Shown: positions 31,190 through 43,346, counted from the first letter of the stretch. The stretch: DNA of 64,000 nucleotides from Schistocerca nitens (GCF_023898315.1 NC_064615.1:10524501-10588500); one strand, 5' to 3'. Made by a program: numbers and translations. The notes: generated from the sequence alone by a model not told the origin.

Positions 31190-32630
31190 AACACACACAA
31201 AAAAAAGTTTTGCATCACCTCGTTTCCGAGAGTTCCGGAACCTGTACAGAAAACTGAAATAGAGATCATTTCCGCTCTTTTCATTGGTCATGAAAACCAC
31301 ACATTGCATGTTGTACAACCATACAGCGGGACCTTCAGAGGTGGTGGTCCAGATTGCTGTACACATCGGTATCTCTAATACCCAAAAACACGTCCTCCTG
31401 CATTGATGCATACCTGTTTTCGTCGTGGCATACTATCCACAAATTCATCAAGGTACGGTTGGTCCAGATTGTCCTACTCCTCAACGGCGATTCGGCGTAG
31501 ATCCCTCGGAGTGGTTCGTGGGTCACGTCGTCCACAAACAGCACTTTTTAATCTACCCCTAGGGTTCATATCTGGAGAACATGCTGGCCACTCTAGTCGC
31601 GCGATGTCGTTATCCTGAAGGAAGTCATTCACAAGGTGTGCACGATGGGGGCGCGAGTTGTCGTCGATGGGGACGAATGCCTCGCCAATATGCTGCCGAT
31701 GTGGTTGCACTATCGGTCGGAAGATGGCATTCACGTATCTTACAGACGTTATGGTGCCTTCCATGACCACCAGTGGCGTACGTCGGCCCCACATAATGCC
31801 ACCCAAAAACATCAGGGAACCTCCACCTTGCTGCACAGGCTGGACAGTGTGTCTAAGGCGTTCAGCCTGACCGGGTTTTCTACAAACACGTCTCCGCCGA
31901 TTGTCTGGGTGAGGGCATATGCGACACTCATCGGTGAAGAGAACGTGATGGCAATCCTGAGCGGTCCATTCGGCATGTTGTTGGGCCCCTCTGTACCACG
32001 CTGCATGGTGCAGTGGTTGCACAGATGGGCCCCGCCATGGACGTCGGGAGTGAAGTTGCGCATCACGCAGCCATTAAGCACAGTTTGAATCGTAATACAA
32101 CGTCCTGTGGCTGTACGAAAAGCATTATTCAACACGGTGACGTTGCTGTCAGGGTTCCTCCGAGCCATAATCTGTATGTGGCTGTCATCCACTGCAGTAC
32201 TAGGCCTTGGACGGCCTGAGAGAGCCATGTCATCGACAGTTCTTGTCTCTCTGTATCTCCTCCATGCCCGAACAACATCGCTTTGGTTCACTCCGAGACG
32301 TCTGGACACTTCCCTTGTTGTGAGTCCTTCCTGGCACAAAGTAACAATGCGGAGGCGATCGAAACGCGGTATTGGCCGTCTAGGCATGGGTGAACAACAG
32401 ACAACACGGGCCGTGTACCTCCTTCCTGGTGGAATGACTGGAACTGATCGGCTTTCGGACCCCCTCCGTCTAATAGGCGCTGCCTTTGCATGGTTGTTTA
32501 CATCTTTGGGCGGATTTAGTGACGTCTCTGAACAATCAAAAGGACTGTGTCTGTTATACAATATCCACAGTCAACGTCTATCTTCAGGGGTTCTGGGAAC
32601 CGGAGTGATGCAAAACATTTTTGATGTTTG
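31190..32630 (-). mobile_element. Tc1/mariner element with GTTTTGCATCAC-type ends
   Basis: Left end ACACACACAAAAAAAAGTTTTGCATCACC; right end GTGATGCAAAACATTTTTGATGTTTG, with TA near 31188-31189 and at 32631-32632. Length about 1.44 kb. The broken transposase is on the minus strand. Confidence 0.8.
31474..32387 (-). pseudogene. Transposase of the 31190 element, catalytic Glu lost
   Basis: From ATG at 32387: MPRRPIPRFDRLRIVTLCQE and REVSRRLGVNQSDVVRAWRRY form the DNA-binding region, then SGRPRPSTAVDD. A frameshift near 32000-31900 leads to HHVLFTDECRICPHPDN (first Asp), GGGSLMFLGGIMWGRRTPLV, VPIDDNSRPHRAH (second Asp) and CSPDMNPRGRLKSAV, where SPDMNPIEHVWD would be expected. The IEHVWD segment with the Glu has been lost by deletion or replacement. 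Confidence 0.85.
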
Positions 32631-32632
32631 TA

Positions 32633-33264
32633 AATGATCTAGTCGAAAACATTAGAAGCTCTTTAAGCCTTTAGCAGGTGATGCAGTTGTCTGTAAGAAA
32701 GTAGCAACGCCAGAAGACTATCGATTTACAGTATGAATGGTGCATGTTCTGGCAGTTGACCCTGAGCGTCAATAGACGTAAGATATGGCACATACATAGC
32801 AAAAGAAATGCGCGATCTACAACTACGCGTTTGATGACAAATTGCCGGAAACAGTATTGTAATAGAATTCAGAATAGCACTGACAATTTTCCAAACCCAG
32901 AGGTATCATGACTGAATATGTTCACTATTCAGTTGTATTTTGCTGAAAGGTCAAATTCTGGCGTTGTAGCAACTACTACTGTTTCTCACCTCCTGACTGC
33001 TCATTAGGCAGAAGATGGTCTCATTTTTTATGGCATATCTTTTGATAATTACAATCTTAATGAGATCTATATTTCAGTTACTTATTACTTTTAAACATTC
33101 CACGTCCAAGCCTGTTTTCTAAATTTTCATTCAGCAACTTTTCAGAGACTTTCAATCAAATCGGCGGGCTTAATACGGGGAGTGCCATAGTAGCAGCCTT
33201 AAATGCATATTGTGTGATCGGTGCATAAACCTGTCCTCACCTTAAATTTGCATCACGAAGTCCG
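32633..33264. other. Unassigned stretch
   Basis: No motif recognised. AT-rich with no long frames. Confidence 0.4.
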
Positions 33265-33350
33265 ACGTCATTTTTGGTTGGTTGGGTTAAAAGAGGGGGG
33301 GGGGGGAAGGGGACTAAACTACTAGGTCATCGGTCCCTCGTCATTTTGAA
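33265..33350 (-). repeat. Fragment of SINE type S2
   Basis: TTGGTTGGTTGGGTT, a G12 run (33295-33306) and GGTCATCGGTCCCTC correspond to the 3' end of the S2 SINE seen complete at 39570-39810 (TTGGGTTGGGTTGGGTT and GAGGTCATCGGTCTC). Only this 3' portion is present. Confidence 0.45.
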
Positions 33351-34945
33351 GAATCCTGTTACTATAAATCCAACGCAGGCGTTAATAGGTAGGGTTCTTT
33401 TTTAAATCTCTTCTCCACATTTCAAGAGCTTTGGGCGGTTTCGTGGTGTTACTCTTTCAGTATATTTATGTCATTTATACTGCTTGATTCTTCGGCAGAC
33501 GCGTTATTGGACTTCAGTATGCAAAACCCACTACTCTTCAGGCCATTAATGAAAGATCAAAAAACCGGAGAAATACTTATCCTTCAGGTAGCTCCTCAGT
33601 TATACAAATAATGTCCAGATAACAATTGCGAAACCTGCTTGCAAATGAAAATTCTTGATGTTACTGGAAACCGTATAAGTGCTTTCGTAAACACCCTCCC
33701 TACAACTACTCCTATGCGGAATAGGATTTCCTTAACAACAGGTAACACAGGAATAAATCTTGCATTCCATAGTGAAAGAAACATTACATGTTGCACTTGA
33801 TGCTTCATAGATTTTCAGGCGGAACACTCTCCCCAGTAAGCAAGTTACATTGCAATAACCCACATGGGAACGCAACCTATTATTTCTTTTTTCTGTCACT
33901 GGAGCATTAAAGGAAACGAAGAAGCAATTAAATAGATTGTGGAAACGTCAGTACAAGGGAAACCATACTCTGTCTGGAAGCAAGATAATTGCAGCCAGCG
34001 TCGAAGGCACGCAGAGGCAGGACAGACGCCTTCGACGATCGGAGTTCTCGGTTTGATTTCAAGGACGCGAGCTGTTATTTATCCAATGCAACTCCCTTCC
34101 AGCGACTTTAACTTTGACTTTTCCTAGCACCGAGCTGAGAGAATTTCGTAGCTACTGAGGAAAGGTCAACAGAATTCTGCTGCTTGCCACACACTGTGCT
34201 ATGAAAACCCGCTTTCGTCCACGTGCAAACCGTCTGACACTCTATCGTGTAGCGGCTAATGCTGCAAATCGTTCATGTCCGATCTCAATAACAGCACAGT
34301 GCGTTCTGTAAGTTATATCAGATTCAGCGCTGCTTATATGGACGCTCGTGAAGTTGGTGAAAAAGTCGATCCACCATGGCTATTACGCGGAGTGTGGAAG
34401 AAGAATTGCCGTAATAACCACAGTATTATGGCTAACTATGAAGAACATATTGCGAGCTCTTCTTTCCAGTAGCTGAATGGAAAAAAAAAATGTGGACATG
34501 GGTACCCTAGTAGGGAGGGGAGCATTGGCGGCAGCTGTCATTCATTCGCTTCTATATCAAATATACCAGGTGTCCCTTCTATTAGTCATTGAGGCCAACT
34601 TTCTCAAGTTTCTAAAGATATTTTGAATTTTGTTTTTCTTATGTTTAAGTGGGACCAGTCTCAACGGACAGCTCATGCGGTGTTATGAATCTCTTCTCTG
34701 TGTTTGTAAATTCGTTCGGCTTCCTGGGCGATATGTCCAGTTACACCCCTCATTACTTGAATGCCTGAAAGTTTTTATAACGAGGCACTTTCTACGTTCG
34801 TCAATCACATAAACGGAGAAATGCACCATAGAGAAACAAGGAACCAGACAGCGTGACCAACAGTGACGTGACAGGCCTGGCTCATCCGAGGTACCTCGTC
34901 ATTTCTAACCATTGATTTCTTCTCTCAAAATATTAAGTGTAGGAT
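33351..34945. other. Unassigned stretch
   Basis: About 1.6 kb in which I see no transposon end, protein motif or RNA gene. Open frames are under 71 codons. Confidence 0.4.
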
Positions 34946-34949
34946 CTTT

Positions 34950-35810
34950 TTGTTTTTGTTATTGTTGAGATATTGTACTCAGAGACTGGTTTCGTGCAGC
35001 TCTGCACGGCAAATGCCTTCACCTAATACTAATACAAGCCACATCCTTTAGAACCCGCTTACTGTAGCCGAGGCTTAACTCTCTCTCTACAGTTTCTCCT
35101 CCCCCACTCTTCCTTTCATATCTATATTTAGTTCTTGATGCCTAAAGATGTCTCCCATCATCCTTGATGCCTCAGGATGCCTCCCATTAACGTACTCTTT
35201 CTCTTAGTCACGTTATTCATATGGAACTTTTTCTCCGACTTTATTCATCTATTCAGTATTTCTTCATTCTTTACCAAACCAACCCATATAATCTTCAAAA
35301 TTGTTCCACAACACCACATTTGAAACGCTTCTATTCGCCTCCTGCGTATAATTTTTTCACCCTTTTTTCACTTCCATATAAGCCTACACTCCAATTACTT
35401 TCGGAAAAGATTTCCTAGTATTTATATTATATGTTAACAAATCTTTTTCACAAAAGCTTTTCTTGCTACGTTTTGTATCCTCGTTTCTTCTGCCACCTCC
35501 TAAAAACAAAACACGTCTACTGCTTTAGTGCCTTGTTTCCCCATCTAATTCCCGCTCTCCATTACCTTTGCTTTAGTTTTCTTGATGTTCATCTTACAAC
35601 TCGTTCAGAAGATACTACTCTGTTCAACTTATATTCCAAATCCTGTGCCGTCATTGAATTACGATCATCGGAAAATATTACCGTTTCCATTTCATATAAT
35701 TGAATCTTAATTTATTTCCTAATTTTTTCTTAGTTTTCTTTACTATTCTTTAAGAGTACATGCTGAATAATGTAGGATGCTCTACCGTTTTCATAACTTG
35801 ACCTCAGATG
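34950..35810 (-). mobile_element. Diverged RTE-like fragment (family RTE-C)
   Basis: Collinear on the minus strand with the RTE-A 3' region but much diverged. Shared landmarks are ACTCAGAGACTGGTTTCGTGCAGC at the start, CCACAACACCACATTTGAAACGCTTCTATTC (the MWC block), ATGTTAACAAATCTTTTTCA, and TTTTCTTGATGTTCATCTTA near 35580. All frames are broken. Either an old RTE-A copy or a third family. Confidence 0.7.
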
Positions 35811-35908
35811 GTTTCACGCATCCTTCATGCAACAACTCGTACATTTTCAAACCAACTGCTTCCATTTTTTCTTTAAAAACAATCATTGTACTGAAGGAAG
35901 ATTATTGT

Positions 35909-36124
35909 TTCACGTTCCGTCGACATCGAGGTCATTAAAGACGGAGCACAAACTCGGAGTGCGTCAAGGATCGGTAAGGAGATCGGCTGTATCCTTTCAA
36001 AGGAACAGTCCTGGCATTTACTTGAAGCGATCTACGGAAATCACGAAAAACCTAAATTTAGATAGCCGGATGCTGATTTGAACCCTTGTCCTCTCGAATG
36101 TGACTCCAGTGTGCTAACCATTAC
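35909..36124 (-). mobile_element. SINE type S2, full or nearly full
   Basis: Minus orientation, matching 39570-39810 over its length: TCCTTTCAAAGGAACAGTCC, GAAATCACGAAAAACCTAAA and the tRNA-like head at the right (complement of GACTCCAGTGTGCTAACCATTAC, with a B-box-like TGATTTGAACCC complement). Target-site duplication not resolved. Confidence 0.7.
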
Positions 36125-36126
36125 AA

Positions 36127-38106
36127 ATTAATAACTTCCACATTAGTGTAACAAATGATTGCGAACTCTTTGATTGTATAGAGTGATCCAGCTCCTAAAG
36201 CTCTGTCTACATTTCGGATTTTATTTCCTATACCTGTTTCGGAGCGTAAATCCATTATCAAGGTCTTCAAGGTACTCTCGTTATGGCTAGAAGAAGTAAT
36301 CGTACATGAAGGAGGCTTTATAGTGTGTGTAAGGTGTCAGGCAAATCCAACACGTTGCATGAAAACCCTGACATGATAAGCAAATCCATTAGTATGTCCG
36401 AATAAATCGTGACATTAAATTAACCAAAGTAATACGAGTAACGAGTGAGCAAATCGAATACCACAGACTAACACAAGAATGCCTAAATGCATGTCATACC
36501 TTCCCACCGTGAGACAGATGCAGTTCCGAGGGGAGAAACGAGAACTGAAGCCGAGAGCAGAACCGTGTTAAGCTGGAAGGCCCTACGATAAGGGACGGAC
36601 AGCCACGTCGCCAGCTAACCGCTAGGACCGCCCCAGCCGCAAGTTTTAGCGTGAGACTTTTTCGCGTCTCTGTTATGTCAGGACCACCCCCCCAGCCCAT
36701 GTTAAAAGCTAGAGCCCTCCAGAAGAACAGTATAGATCTTACGATAACACAAAAAGGGCCACAGCCCAGCTGCAAGTTTTAGCGTGAGACTTTTTCGCGT
36801 CTCTGTTACGTTGCAAACTTTAAAAACATTGCCCCACCACGAAAAGTATAACGTTTCTCATTGGATAGACAGAATTTTTGTAGGCGGAGCTTAAGGTTAA
36901 CATTGAGACCCTGATAGATCAGATGAAAACACAGCCAGATAGTTTTCTTAAATCAACTTCGGTAAATTGTAGTAAGGAGAAGTTAGGAGGGAGTGGCTTC
37001 CGAGACGGCGAGGTGAACGGAGCTGTGCTGCCCGCCGCCCCCTGACGAACACCGACAAGGTAATGAACGCACGGGATGCCGCATAACAGCGCATAAAGCT
37101 TCACTCAGAACTGCAGAAGTCTCATCTGTTACACCCCCTTTTTGCGTAATACTACTGTCGACCGTCAATTAAAGCTCATGGTGTTCACATTTGCCACTTG
37201 AAGTAAAAATCTGAAACGCGATGATTTTTCTGTTATATAGTTATTGAAAAGCCACATCAGCCACTGTAATTTACACCAAGTTAGATAAGTAATTAAAGAT
37301 AGTTGACGGTCACTGTAACAATTTTGATAGTTTTTCTGTCTTGTGAAACTTAATTTAAACCTAGATTATAGATGTGATATGGCATAGGTCATCCTTCGAT
37401 CCATTGTAGAACTTGGAAACCCACTCAGGGAATATTCGTTCACATTTTTGTTGAACGCAGTTGGTTTTTACTATCCTGCATTAAAACATTTCCTTTTATC
37501 AATAGTGCAATTTATAAACGATGTTTAGAATAAAATTTCCAATGGAAACTTATCTGCTTTTTCGACGCCTTGAACCGCTTCCACTAAATTTAGTTAGTAT
37601 TAAGATTCTGTTACAGGGAGTGCAGTGGAGCTGACGCTGAAATCATTAAGTATTTGGTTATATCATCGCTAGTCTCACTGAACTCTTCTGAATTCTACAT
37701 GTCATGTGTGGTCTGGCGTCTCCTTACCAGCAACAGATCCCAGGTTCAAACTAGTCAATTCCCTGAAAAACACGCTCAGAGCGTCGTTGCGCGAGAGTGG
37801 TAGGGAGACACGATATAGAACAAACAGACACCACGCAGAATGTTAGATGTGGAAACAGGAAAATACATACGAGCGCTAGAGAAAACCAAACTGCAGCGCT
37901 ATGCATCTAATGTGAACGAAGATATTTATTAAAAATTATTTATACTCTCTCAAAGAAAGAAATCTTCTTTCTACAGTGTGATACATCTACAGAGGTTCAC
38001 TGTCATAAACTGAGAAACTGAAACGATCCACGCTCAGAGTGAAAGTGTGAAACTGTCCCGCCCTCATTAGGCAACACAGTCAGACTTATTTCGCAAAGTA
38101 TTCTAA
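36127..38106. other. Unassigned stretch with one direct repeat
   Basis: No protein motif. A 47-bp segment containing AGTTTTAGCGTGAGACTTTT occurs at 36632-36678 and again at about 36765-36811, 133 bp apart with two or three differences. The second copy runs on into GCAAACTTTAAAAACATTGC. This looks like part of an unrecognised repeat family. Confidence 0.4.
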
Positions 38107-38690
38107 TCTATTTCTACAACTACAGTAATACTCCGCAAGGCACGTGGCAGTGTGTGGCGGAGTATACTTCTGACACCACTAACTGATCCCCTCCTTTTCT
38201 ATTCCACAGGCGAATGGAACGTGGGAAAAATGACTGTCAGTAAGCATTTGCAATAGCTCTAATTTCTCGTCGCTGTAATTTCGCCAGATGTGTGTGGGAG
38301 GAAGTGCTGTGTTGTCCGACTCTTCTGGGAAAGTACTCTCTCGAAACTTCAGTAGCAAACCTCTCCGTGATGCACGACGCCTGTCTTGCAGCTTCTGCTA
38401 CACTGTAGAGCCCTCGCTCCGATTAAACGATCCCGTGACGAAACGGGCCTCTCTTTGTCGGATCTTCTCTGTCTCTTCTATCAGTACTACTTGGTAAGAG
38501 TCGCAGACTGCTGAAAAATATTGAGGAATTGGCGGAACAAACGCCTTGTAAGCCATTTCTTCTCTGAGTAACATTTCCTTAAGTCTTCCCATGAATCTCA
38601 GTCTGGCATCTGGTTTTCCTTCTATTTATTCTGTGTGGTCACTCCATTTCCGGCAGCTCTGTAGAGTTCTGTAGATGTTTTGAAGTAGGT
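38107..38690 (-). mobile_element. 3' end of the Jockey/CR1-like element
   Basis: Starts with a decayed TCTACAACTACA-type tail, then ACTCCGCAAGGCACGTGGCAGTGTGTGGCGGAG, which parallels the 3' UTR at 2262-2310. On the minus strand it reads fragments of the RT C-terminus: RQREARFVTGSFNRSEG near 38420, and AVCDSYQVVLIEETEKI near 38490. 5' truncated at about 38690. Confidence 0.8.
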
Positions 38691-39112
38691 ACTACAACCT
38701 CTCTTTCACTGTGGTATTAGATTTAAATGTTGAGCGTAAAGGATGAAGTAAGAAACTAGAGAAAGTCCGATTATTTGAATGATGGGAGTTGCAATGAAAT
38801 CGGAGTAAATGGTAACTGTTGATCTGTATTTAATAAGATGTGACTACGAGAAAAAAATTAAAAAAGATCCCTGTCTGTTAACGCCTGCCTTTGATTCACA
38901 GACAAGCACGTTCGGTCAAGAGACCGTCTTCAGGTCACGCATGCCATCGCATCACATTAAAGTAGGTTTTCCTTGGCGTCATACAAGCATCAACATCTGT
39001 CACTTACAGGTTTAGAGGCAGCCGTTTATTTCTTTTTTCTCTGTTAGTTACTAAGTGTATGCCGTCCTTTAACTATTTTGGAGCTGTGCAGCGTTACTTA
39101 TTGAAGACACTC
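38691..39112. other. Unassigned stretch
   Basis: No element recognised between the Jockey-like 3' end and the Tc1-like element. Confidence 0.4.
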
Positions 39113-39569
39113 TGCGTGTCCGATTAAAAGTATCTGCACACCACTACGTAATGCGGAATTGACCACTTGACATCACGGAAGCCGGACCGGCCAGTACAAA
39201 ACGAGGCAGGTTTTGTTGTCAGCAGAAAATCAGAAACAGCAGAACGGGACCGTGAGGAGAGCTCAGTGACGTCGAAAGTGGACTAGTGACTGGATGTCAC
39301 CTGAGTGACAGACCCGTCACTGCCGTTCCAGCCCTTCTAAAGCAGCCCAAGTCGACTGTGGTGAATGTGATTGTCAGATGCAAACTGGAAGGAAGAACAA
39401 CAACGGAATCCAGACCATGCAGTCTTCATGTTCTGACGGACAGCCATCGTAGTGCGTTAAAGAGGGTGGATGCAAAAAGTCGCATGGAGTCAGCGGAAGG
39501 AATCATTCGCGAGTTACGACGCGCTACCAGCGGTCCAGAGAGCACAGTGACTGTGCTTAGGAAGTTAGA

Positions 39570-39810
39570 TTGGGTTGGGTTGGGTTGTTTTGCGGAATGA
39601 GACCAGACAGCGAGGTCATCGGTCTCATCGGGTTAGGGAAGGACGGGGAAGGAATTCGGCCTTGCCCTTTGAAAGGAACTATCCCGGCATTTGCCTGGGG
39701 CGATTTAGCGAAATCACGGAAAACCTAAATCAGAATGGCCGGACGCGGGATTCAACCGTCGTCCTCCCGCATGCGAGTCCAGTGTCTAACCACTGCGCCA
39801 CCTCGCTCGG
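39570..39810 (-). mobile_element. SINE type S2, complete with 12-bp TSD
   Basis: Flanked by TAGGAAGTTAGA at 39558-39569 and 39811-39822. Minus orientation: tRNA-like head at right (complement of CCACTGCGCCACCTCGCTCGG, reading GGCGCAGTGGTTAGACACTGG), B-box GGTTGAATCCC near 39755, body with CCTAAATCAGAATGG complement, and a TTGGGTTGGGTTGGGTTG end at the left. It landed in the Tc1-like transposase. Confidence 0.9.
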
Positions 39811-39845
39811 TAGGAAGTTAGAAAGAATGCGGTGCTAATGGCCTC

Positions 39846-41148
39846 ATGTTGTTGTTGTTGTTGTGGTCTTCAGTCCTGAGACTGGTTTGATGCAGCTCTC
39901 CATGCTACTCTATCTTGTGCAAGCTGCTTCATCTCCCAGTAACTACTGCAACCTAAATCCTTCTGAATCTGCTTAGTGTATTCATCTCTTGGTCTCCCTC
40001 TACGATTTTTACCCTCCACGCTGCCCTCCAATACTAAATTGGTGATCCCTTGATGCCTCAGAACATGTCCTACCAACCGATCCCTTCTACTAGTCAAGTT
40101 ATTCCACAAATTTCTCTTCTCCCCAATCCTATTCAATACCTCCTCATTAGTTATATGATCTACCCATCTAATCTTCAGCATTCTTCTGTAGCACCACATT
40201 TCGAAAGCTTCTATTCTCTTCTTGTCCAAACTATTTATCGTCCATGTTTCACTTCCATACATGGCTACACTCCATACAAATACTTTCAGAAACGACTTCC
40301 TGACATTTAAATCTATACTCGATGTTAACAAAATTCTCTTCTTCAGAAACGCTTTCCTTGCCATTGCCAGTCTACATTTTATATCCTCTCTACTTCGACC
40401 ATCATCAGTTATTTTGCTTCCCAAGTAGCAAAACTCCTTTACTACTTTAAGTGTCTCATTTCCTAATCTAATTCCCTCAGCATCACCCGACTTAATTCGA
40501 CTACATTCCATTATCCTCGTTTTACTTTTGTTGATGTTCATCTTATATCCTCCTTTCAAGACACTATCCATTCCGTTCAACTGCTCTTCCAAGTCCTTTG
40601 CTGTCTCTGACACAATTACAATGTCATCGACAAACCTCAAAATTTTTATTTCTTCTCCATGGATTTTAGTACCTACTCCGAATTTTTTTAAAAAAAATGG
40701 TTCAAATGGCTCTGAGCACTATGGGACTTAATTTCTGTGGTCATCAGTCCCCTAGAACTTAGAACTACTTAAACCTAACTAACCTAAGGACATCACACAC
40801 ATCCATGCCCGAGACAGGATTAGAACCTGCGACCGTAGCGATCACGCAGTTCTAGACTGAAGCGCCTTTAACCGCACGGCCACACCGGCCGGCCCGAATT
40901 TTTCTTTTGTTTTCTTCACTGCTTGCTCAATATACAGATTGAATAACATCGGGGAGAGAATACAACCCTGTATCACTCCCTTCCCAATCACTGCTTTCCT
41001 TTCATGTCCCTCGACTCTTATAACTGCCATCTGGTTTCTGTACAAGTTGTAAATAGCCTTTCGCTCCCTGTATTTTACCCCTGACACCTTCAGATTTTGA
41101 AAGAGAGTATTCCAGTCAACATTGTCAAAAGCTTTCTCTAAGTCTACA
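39846..41148 (-). mobile_element. RTE-A retrotransposon with a nested S1 SINE
   Basis: 3' GTT repeat at 39847; 256-residue intact C-terminal frame 39870-40640 from MRFVDDIVIVSETAKDLEEQLN through SETWTINSLDKKRIEAFEMW to RRGRPRDEYTKQI. The catalytic pair reads FVDD, so both Asp survive. Upstream it continues as GVIQGCILSPMLFNLYIEQ after the SINE. 5' truncated at about 41148 in FDNVDW-type sequence. A short TSD (GCCTCAT on both sides: 39838-39845 region and 41153-41160 region) fits insertion into the Tc1-like host. Confidence 0.88.
40688..40893 (-). mobile_element. SINE type S1, complete with 10-bp TSD
   Basis: TSD CCGAATTTTT at 40678-40687 and 40894-40903. Minus orientation: head at right, GGCCGTGCGGTTAAAGGCGC (A-box region), B-box GGTTCTAATCC near 40823, body, and CAGAGCCATTTGAACCATT end at the left. 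Inserted in RTE-A at codons for KFGV. Confidence 0.92.
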
Positions 41149-41605
41149 TACCTGCCTCATACGGCACGCATTTCTCTAGTCAGTCCTAAGCGACGACTGA
41201 TGTAAAGAGCGAAGCCACGGGACAGGGAATGACGGGCTACGAGAGACTAGGAGTGACGAATCACGTTGTATCCTGTGGCAGCCTGATGAAAGGGTTTGGG
41301 GTTGGTGCATGGCTGGAGATCATCGCCTGCCATCATGTGTAGTGACAACAGTGAAATACGGAGGGGTTCCCGTCGCGGTGTGGGGGTGTTTTCATGGGTG
41401 GGATGTCGTCCCCTTACTGCGCGTAAGAAAATGGTCAATGCGAAAGGATATTAACAAGTCTTACAGCGTTGTCTACTGCACACAGTTCAGAGGCGTTGAC
41501 TGTTTGTATCAGCACGACAGTGCACTGTCTCATAAAGCAGCGTCCGTGAGACAATCGTTTGTAGACAACAACATTCCTCAAATGGGCGGAAATCAGACTT
41601 TGTAG

Positions 41606-41927
41606 CAAAGGGAGGTAACAGCAGTGAGGGTGGCAGGATGCAAGCCTCTGACAAGCGGAATTTTCAGTTTGATTTTCTATATTGAGGTATAATATTACAA
41701 TGCCGTTTACAGCTTTCCCTGCAGTCGCAGTTTCACCTGCTCACATCATCAATTCATAACAAATACATTAGTCTCAGATTCCAGACATTCTCCTGAAAAT
41801 ACTTTGCGGTCAAAAATCAGGTTTGTAAATATTATTATTATTATTACATAATCTATCTGAAATCCCCCGTGTCTCCATGCTTGTTCCACCTATGCGACAT
41901 TCTTATATGCTTCTTTATGCATGTTTG
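41606..41927. other. Unassigned stretch
   Basis: No element recognised. Its last 10 bases (ATGCATGTTT, 41918-41927) are the likely left TSD of the next RTE-A copy. Confidence 0.4.
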
Positions 41928-43115
41928 CCTGGTAGAAGCCGACCTCGGGGAAGATCAGTTTGGATTCCATAGAAATTTTGGAACACGTGAGGCAATAGTG
42001 ACCCTACGACACATCTTAGAAAATAGATTAAGGAAAGGCAAACCTACGTTTCTAGCATTTGTAGACTTAGAGAAAGCTTTTGACAATGTTGACTGGAATA
42101 CTCTCAAATTCTGAAGGTTGCAGGGGTAAAATACAGGGAGCGAAAGGATATTTACAATTTCTACAGAAACCAGATGGCAGTTATTAGAGTCGAGGAGCAT
42201 GAAAGGGAAGCAGTGGTTGGGAATGGAGTGAGACAGGGTTGTAGCCTATTACCGATGTTATTTAGTCCGTATATTGAGCAAGCAGTAAAATTCCGAGTAG
42301 GAATTAAAATCCATGGAGAAGAAATAAAAACTTTGAGGTTCGCCGATGACATTGTAATTCTGTCGGAGACTGCAAAGAACCTGGAAGAGCAGCTGAACGG
42401 AATGGACAATGTGTTGAAAGGAGGGTATAAGATGAACATCAACAAAAGCAAAACGAGGATAATGGAATGTATTCGAATTAAATCAGGTGATGCTGAGGGA
42501 ATTAGATTAGGAAATGAGTCGCTTAAAGTAGTAAATAAGGTTTGCTATTTGGGGAGCAAAATAGCTGATGATGGTCGAAGTAGAGAGGATATAAAATGTA
42601 GACTGGCGATGGCAAGGAAAGCGTTTCTGAAGAAGAGAAATTTGTTAACATCGAGTATAGATTTAAGTGTCAGGAAGTCGTTTCTGAAAGTATTTGTATG
42701 GAGTGTAGCCATGTATGGAAGTGAAACGTGGACTAGACAAGAAGAGAATAGAAGCTTTCGAAATGTAGTGCTACAGAAGAATGCTGAAGATTAGATGGAT
42801 AGATCATATAACTAATGAGGAGGTATTGAATAGAATTGGAGAGAAGAGAAATTTGTGGCACAGCTTGAGTAAAAGAAGGGATCGGTTGGTAGGACGTGTT
42901 CTGAGGCATCAAGGGATCACCAATTTAGTATTGGAGGGCAGCGTGGAGGGTAAAAATTGTAGAGGGAGACCAAGAGATGAATACACTAAGAAGATTCAGA
43001 AGGATGTAGGTTGCGGTAGGTACTGGCAGATGAAGAAGCTTGCACAGGATAGAGTAGCATGGAGAGCTGCATCAAACCAGTCTCTGGACTGAAGACCACA
43101 ACAACAACAAACAAC
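41928..43115 (+). mobile_element. RTE-A retrotransposon, 1.2 kb
   Basis: 5' truncated at LVEADLGEDQFGFHRNFGTREAI. Continues FVDLEKAFDNVDW, a frameshift near 42110, GVRQGCSLLPMLFSPYIEQ, LRFADDIVILSETAKNLEEQ (Asp pair intact), YLGSKIADDGRSRED, a small deletion in the SETWT block near 42735, then RRMLK-type sequence and CRGRPRDEYTKKI, ending with CAA repeats at 43115. Likely TSD ATGCATGTTT / ATGTATGTTT (43116-43125). Confidence 0.9.
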
Positions 43116-43135
43116 ATGTATGTTTACAGTGATAA

Positions 43136-43346
43136 AGTTGTCTTCTACACAAAAATGTAATAGGCGGCTTCCCTTTTCGTTCCTTTTCGCAGTCTATATT
43201 CTCTTATTATTTTTCATCCTCCTACTATCGAACTGCAGTCCCCCAGACACAAGTAAATCTTCGTCTCCATAAAAGTACCGAATAATTTCTTTTATCTCGT
43301 CATACACTTATTCAATCATCTATGTCTCAATGGCTAGTGGGTACAT
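43136..43346 (-). pseudogene. RTE endonuclease fragment, part 1
   Basis: Minus strand matches the late half of the RTE endonuclease: complement of AACTGCAGTCCCCCAGACAC corresponds to the GDWNADV region (compare TTCCAGTCCCCCATGACTAT in RTE-B at about 8995). It is separated from part 2 (44000-44310) by the foldback insertion. Confidence 0.55.

Larger units (their letters stand above)
39115..41605 (+). mobile_element. Tc1-like element split by nested insertions
   Basis: The left end near 39115 (TGTCCGATTAAAAGTATCTGCACACC) resembles the TIR of the element at 44328. The transposase N-terminus reads DVESGLVTGCHLSDRPVTAV, then SRPCSLHVLTDSHRSALKRV up to 39569, resumes at 39811-39845 (KNAVLMAS) after a SINE, and resumes again at 41149 after RTE-A. 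The later part has TNHVVSCGSLMKGF-region sequence, AGDHRLPSCVVTTVKYGG and AVWGCFHG. Right TIR not found; truncated near 41605. Confidence 0.75.

Noticed and set aside
41810-41870. CRISPR-like or short tandem array
   Set aside because: Only an ATT microsatellite; no spacers. No CRISPR-like spacing was seen anywhere, and the DNA is clearly eukaryotic.
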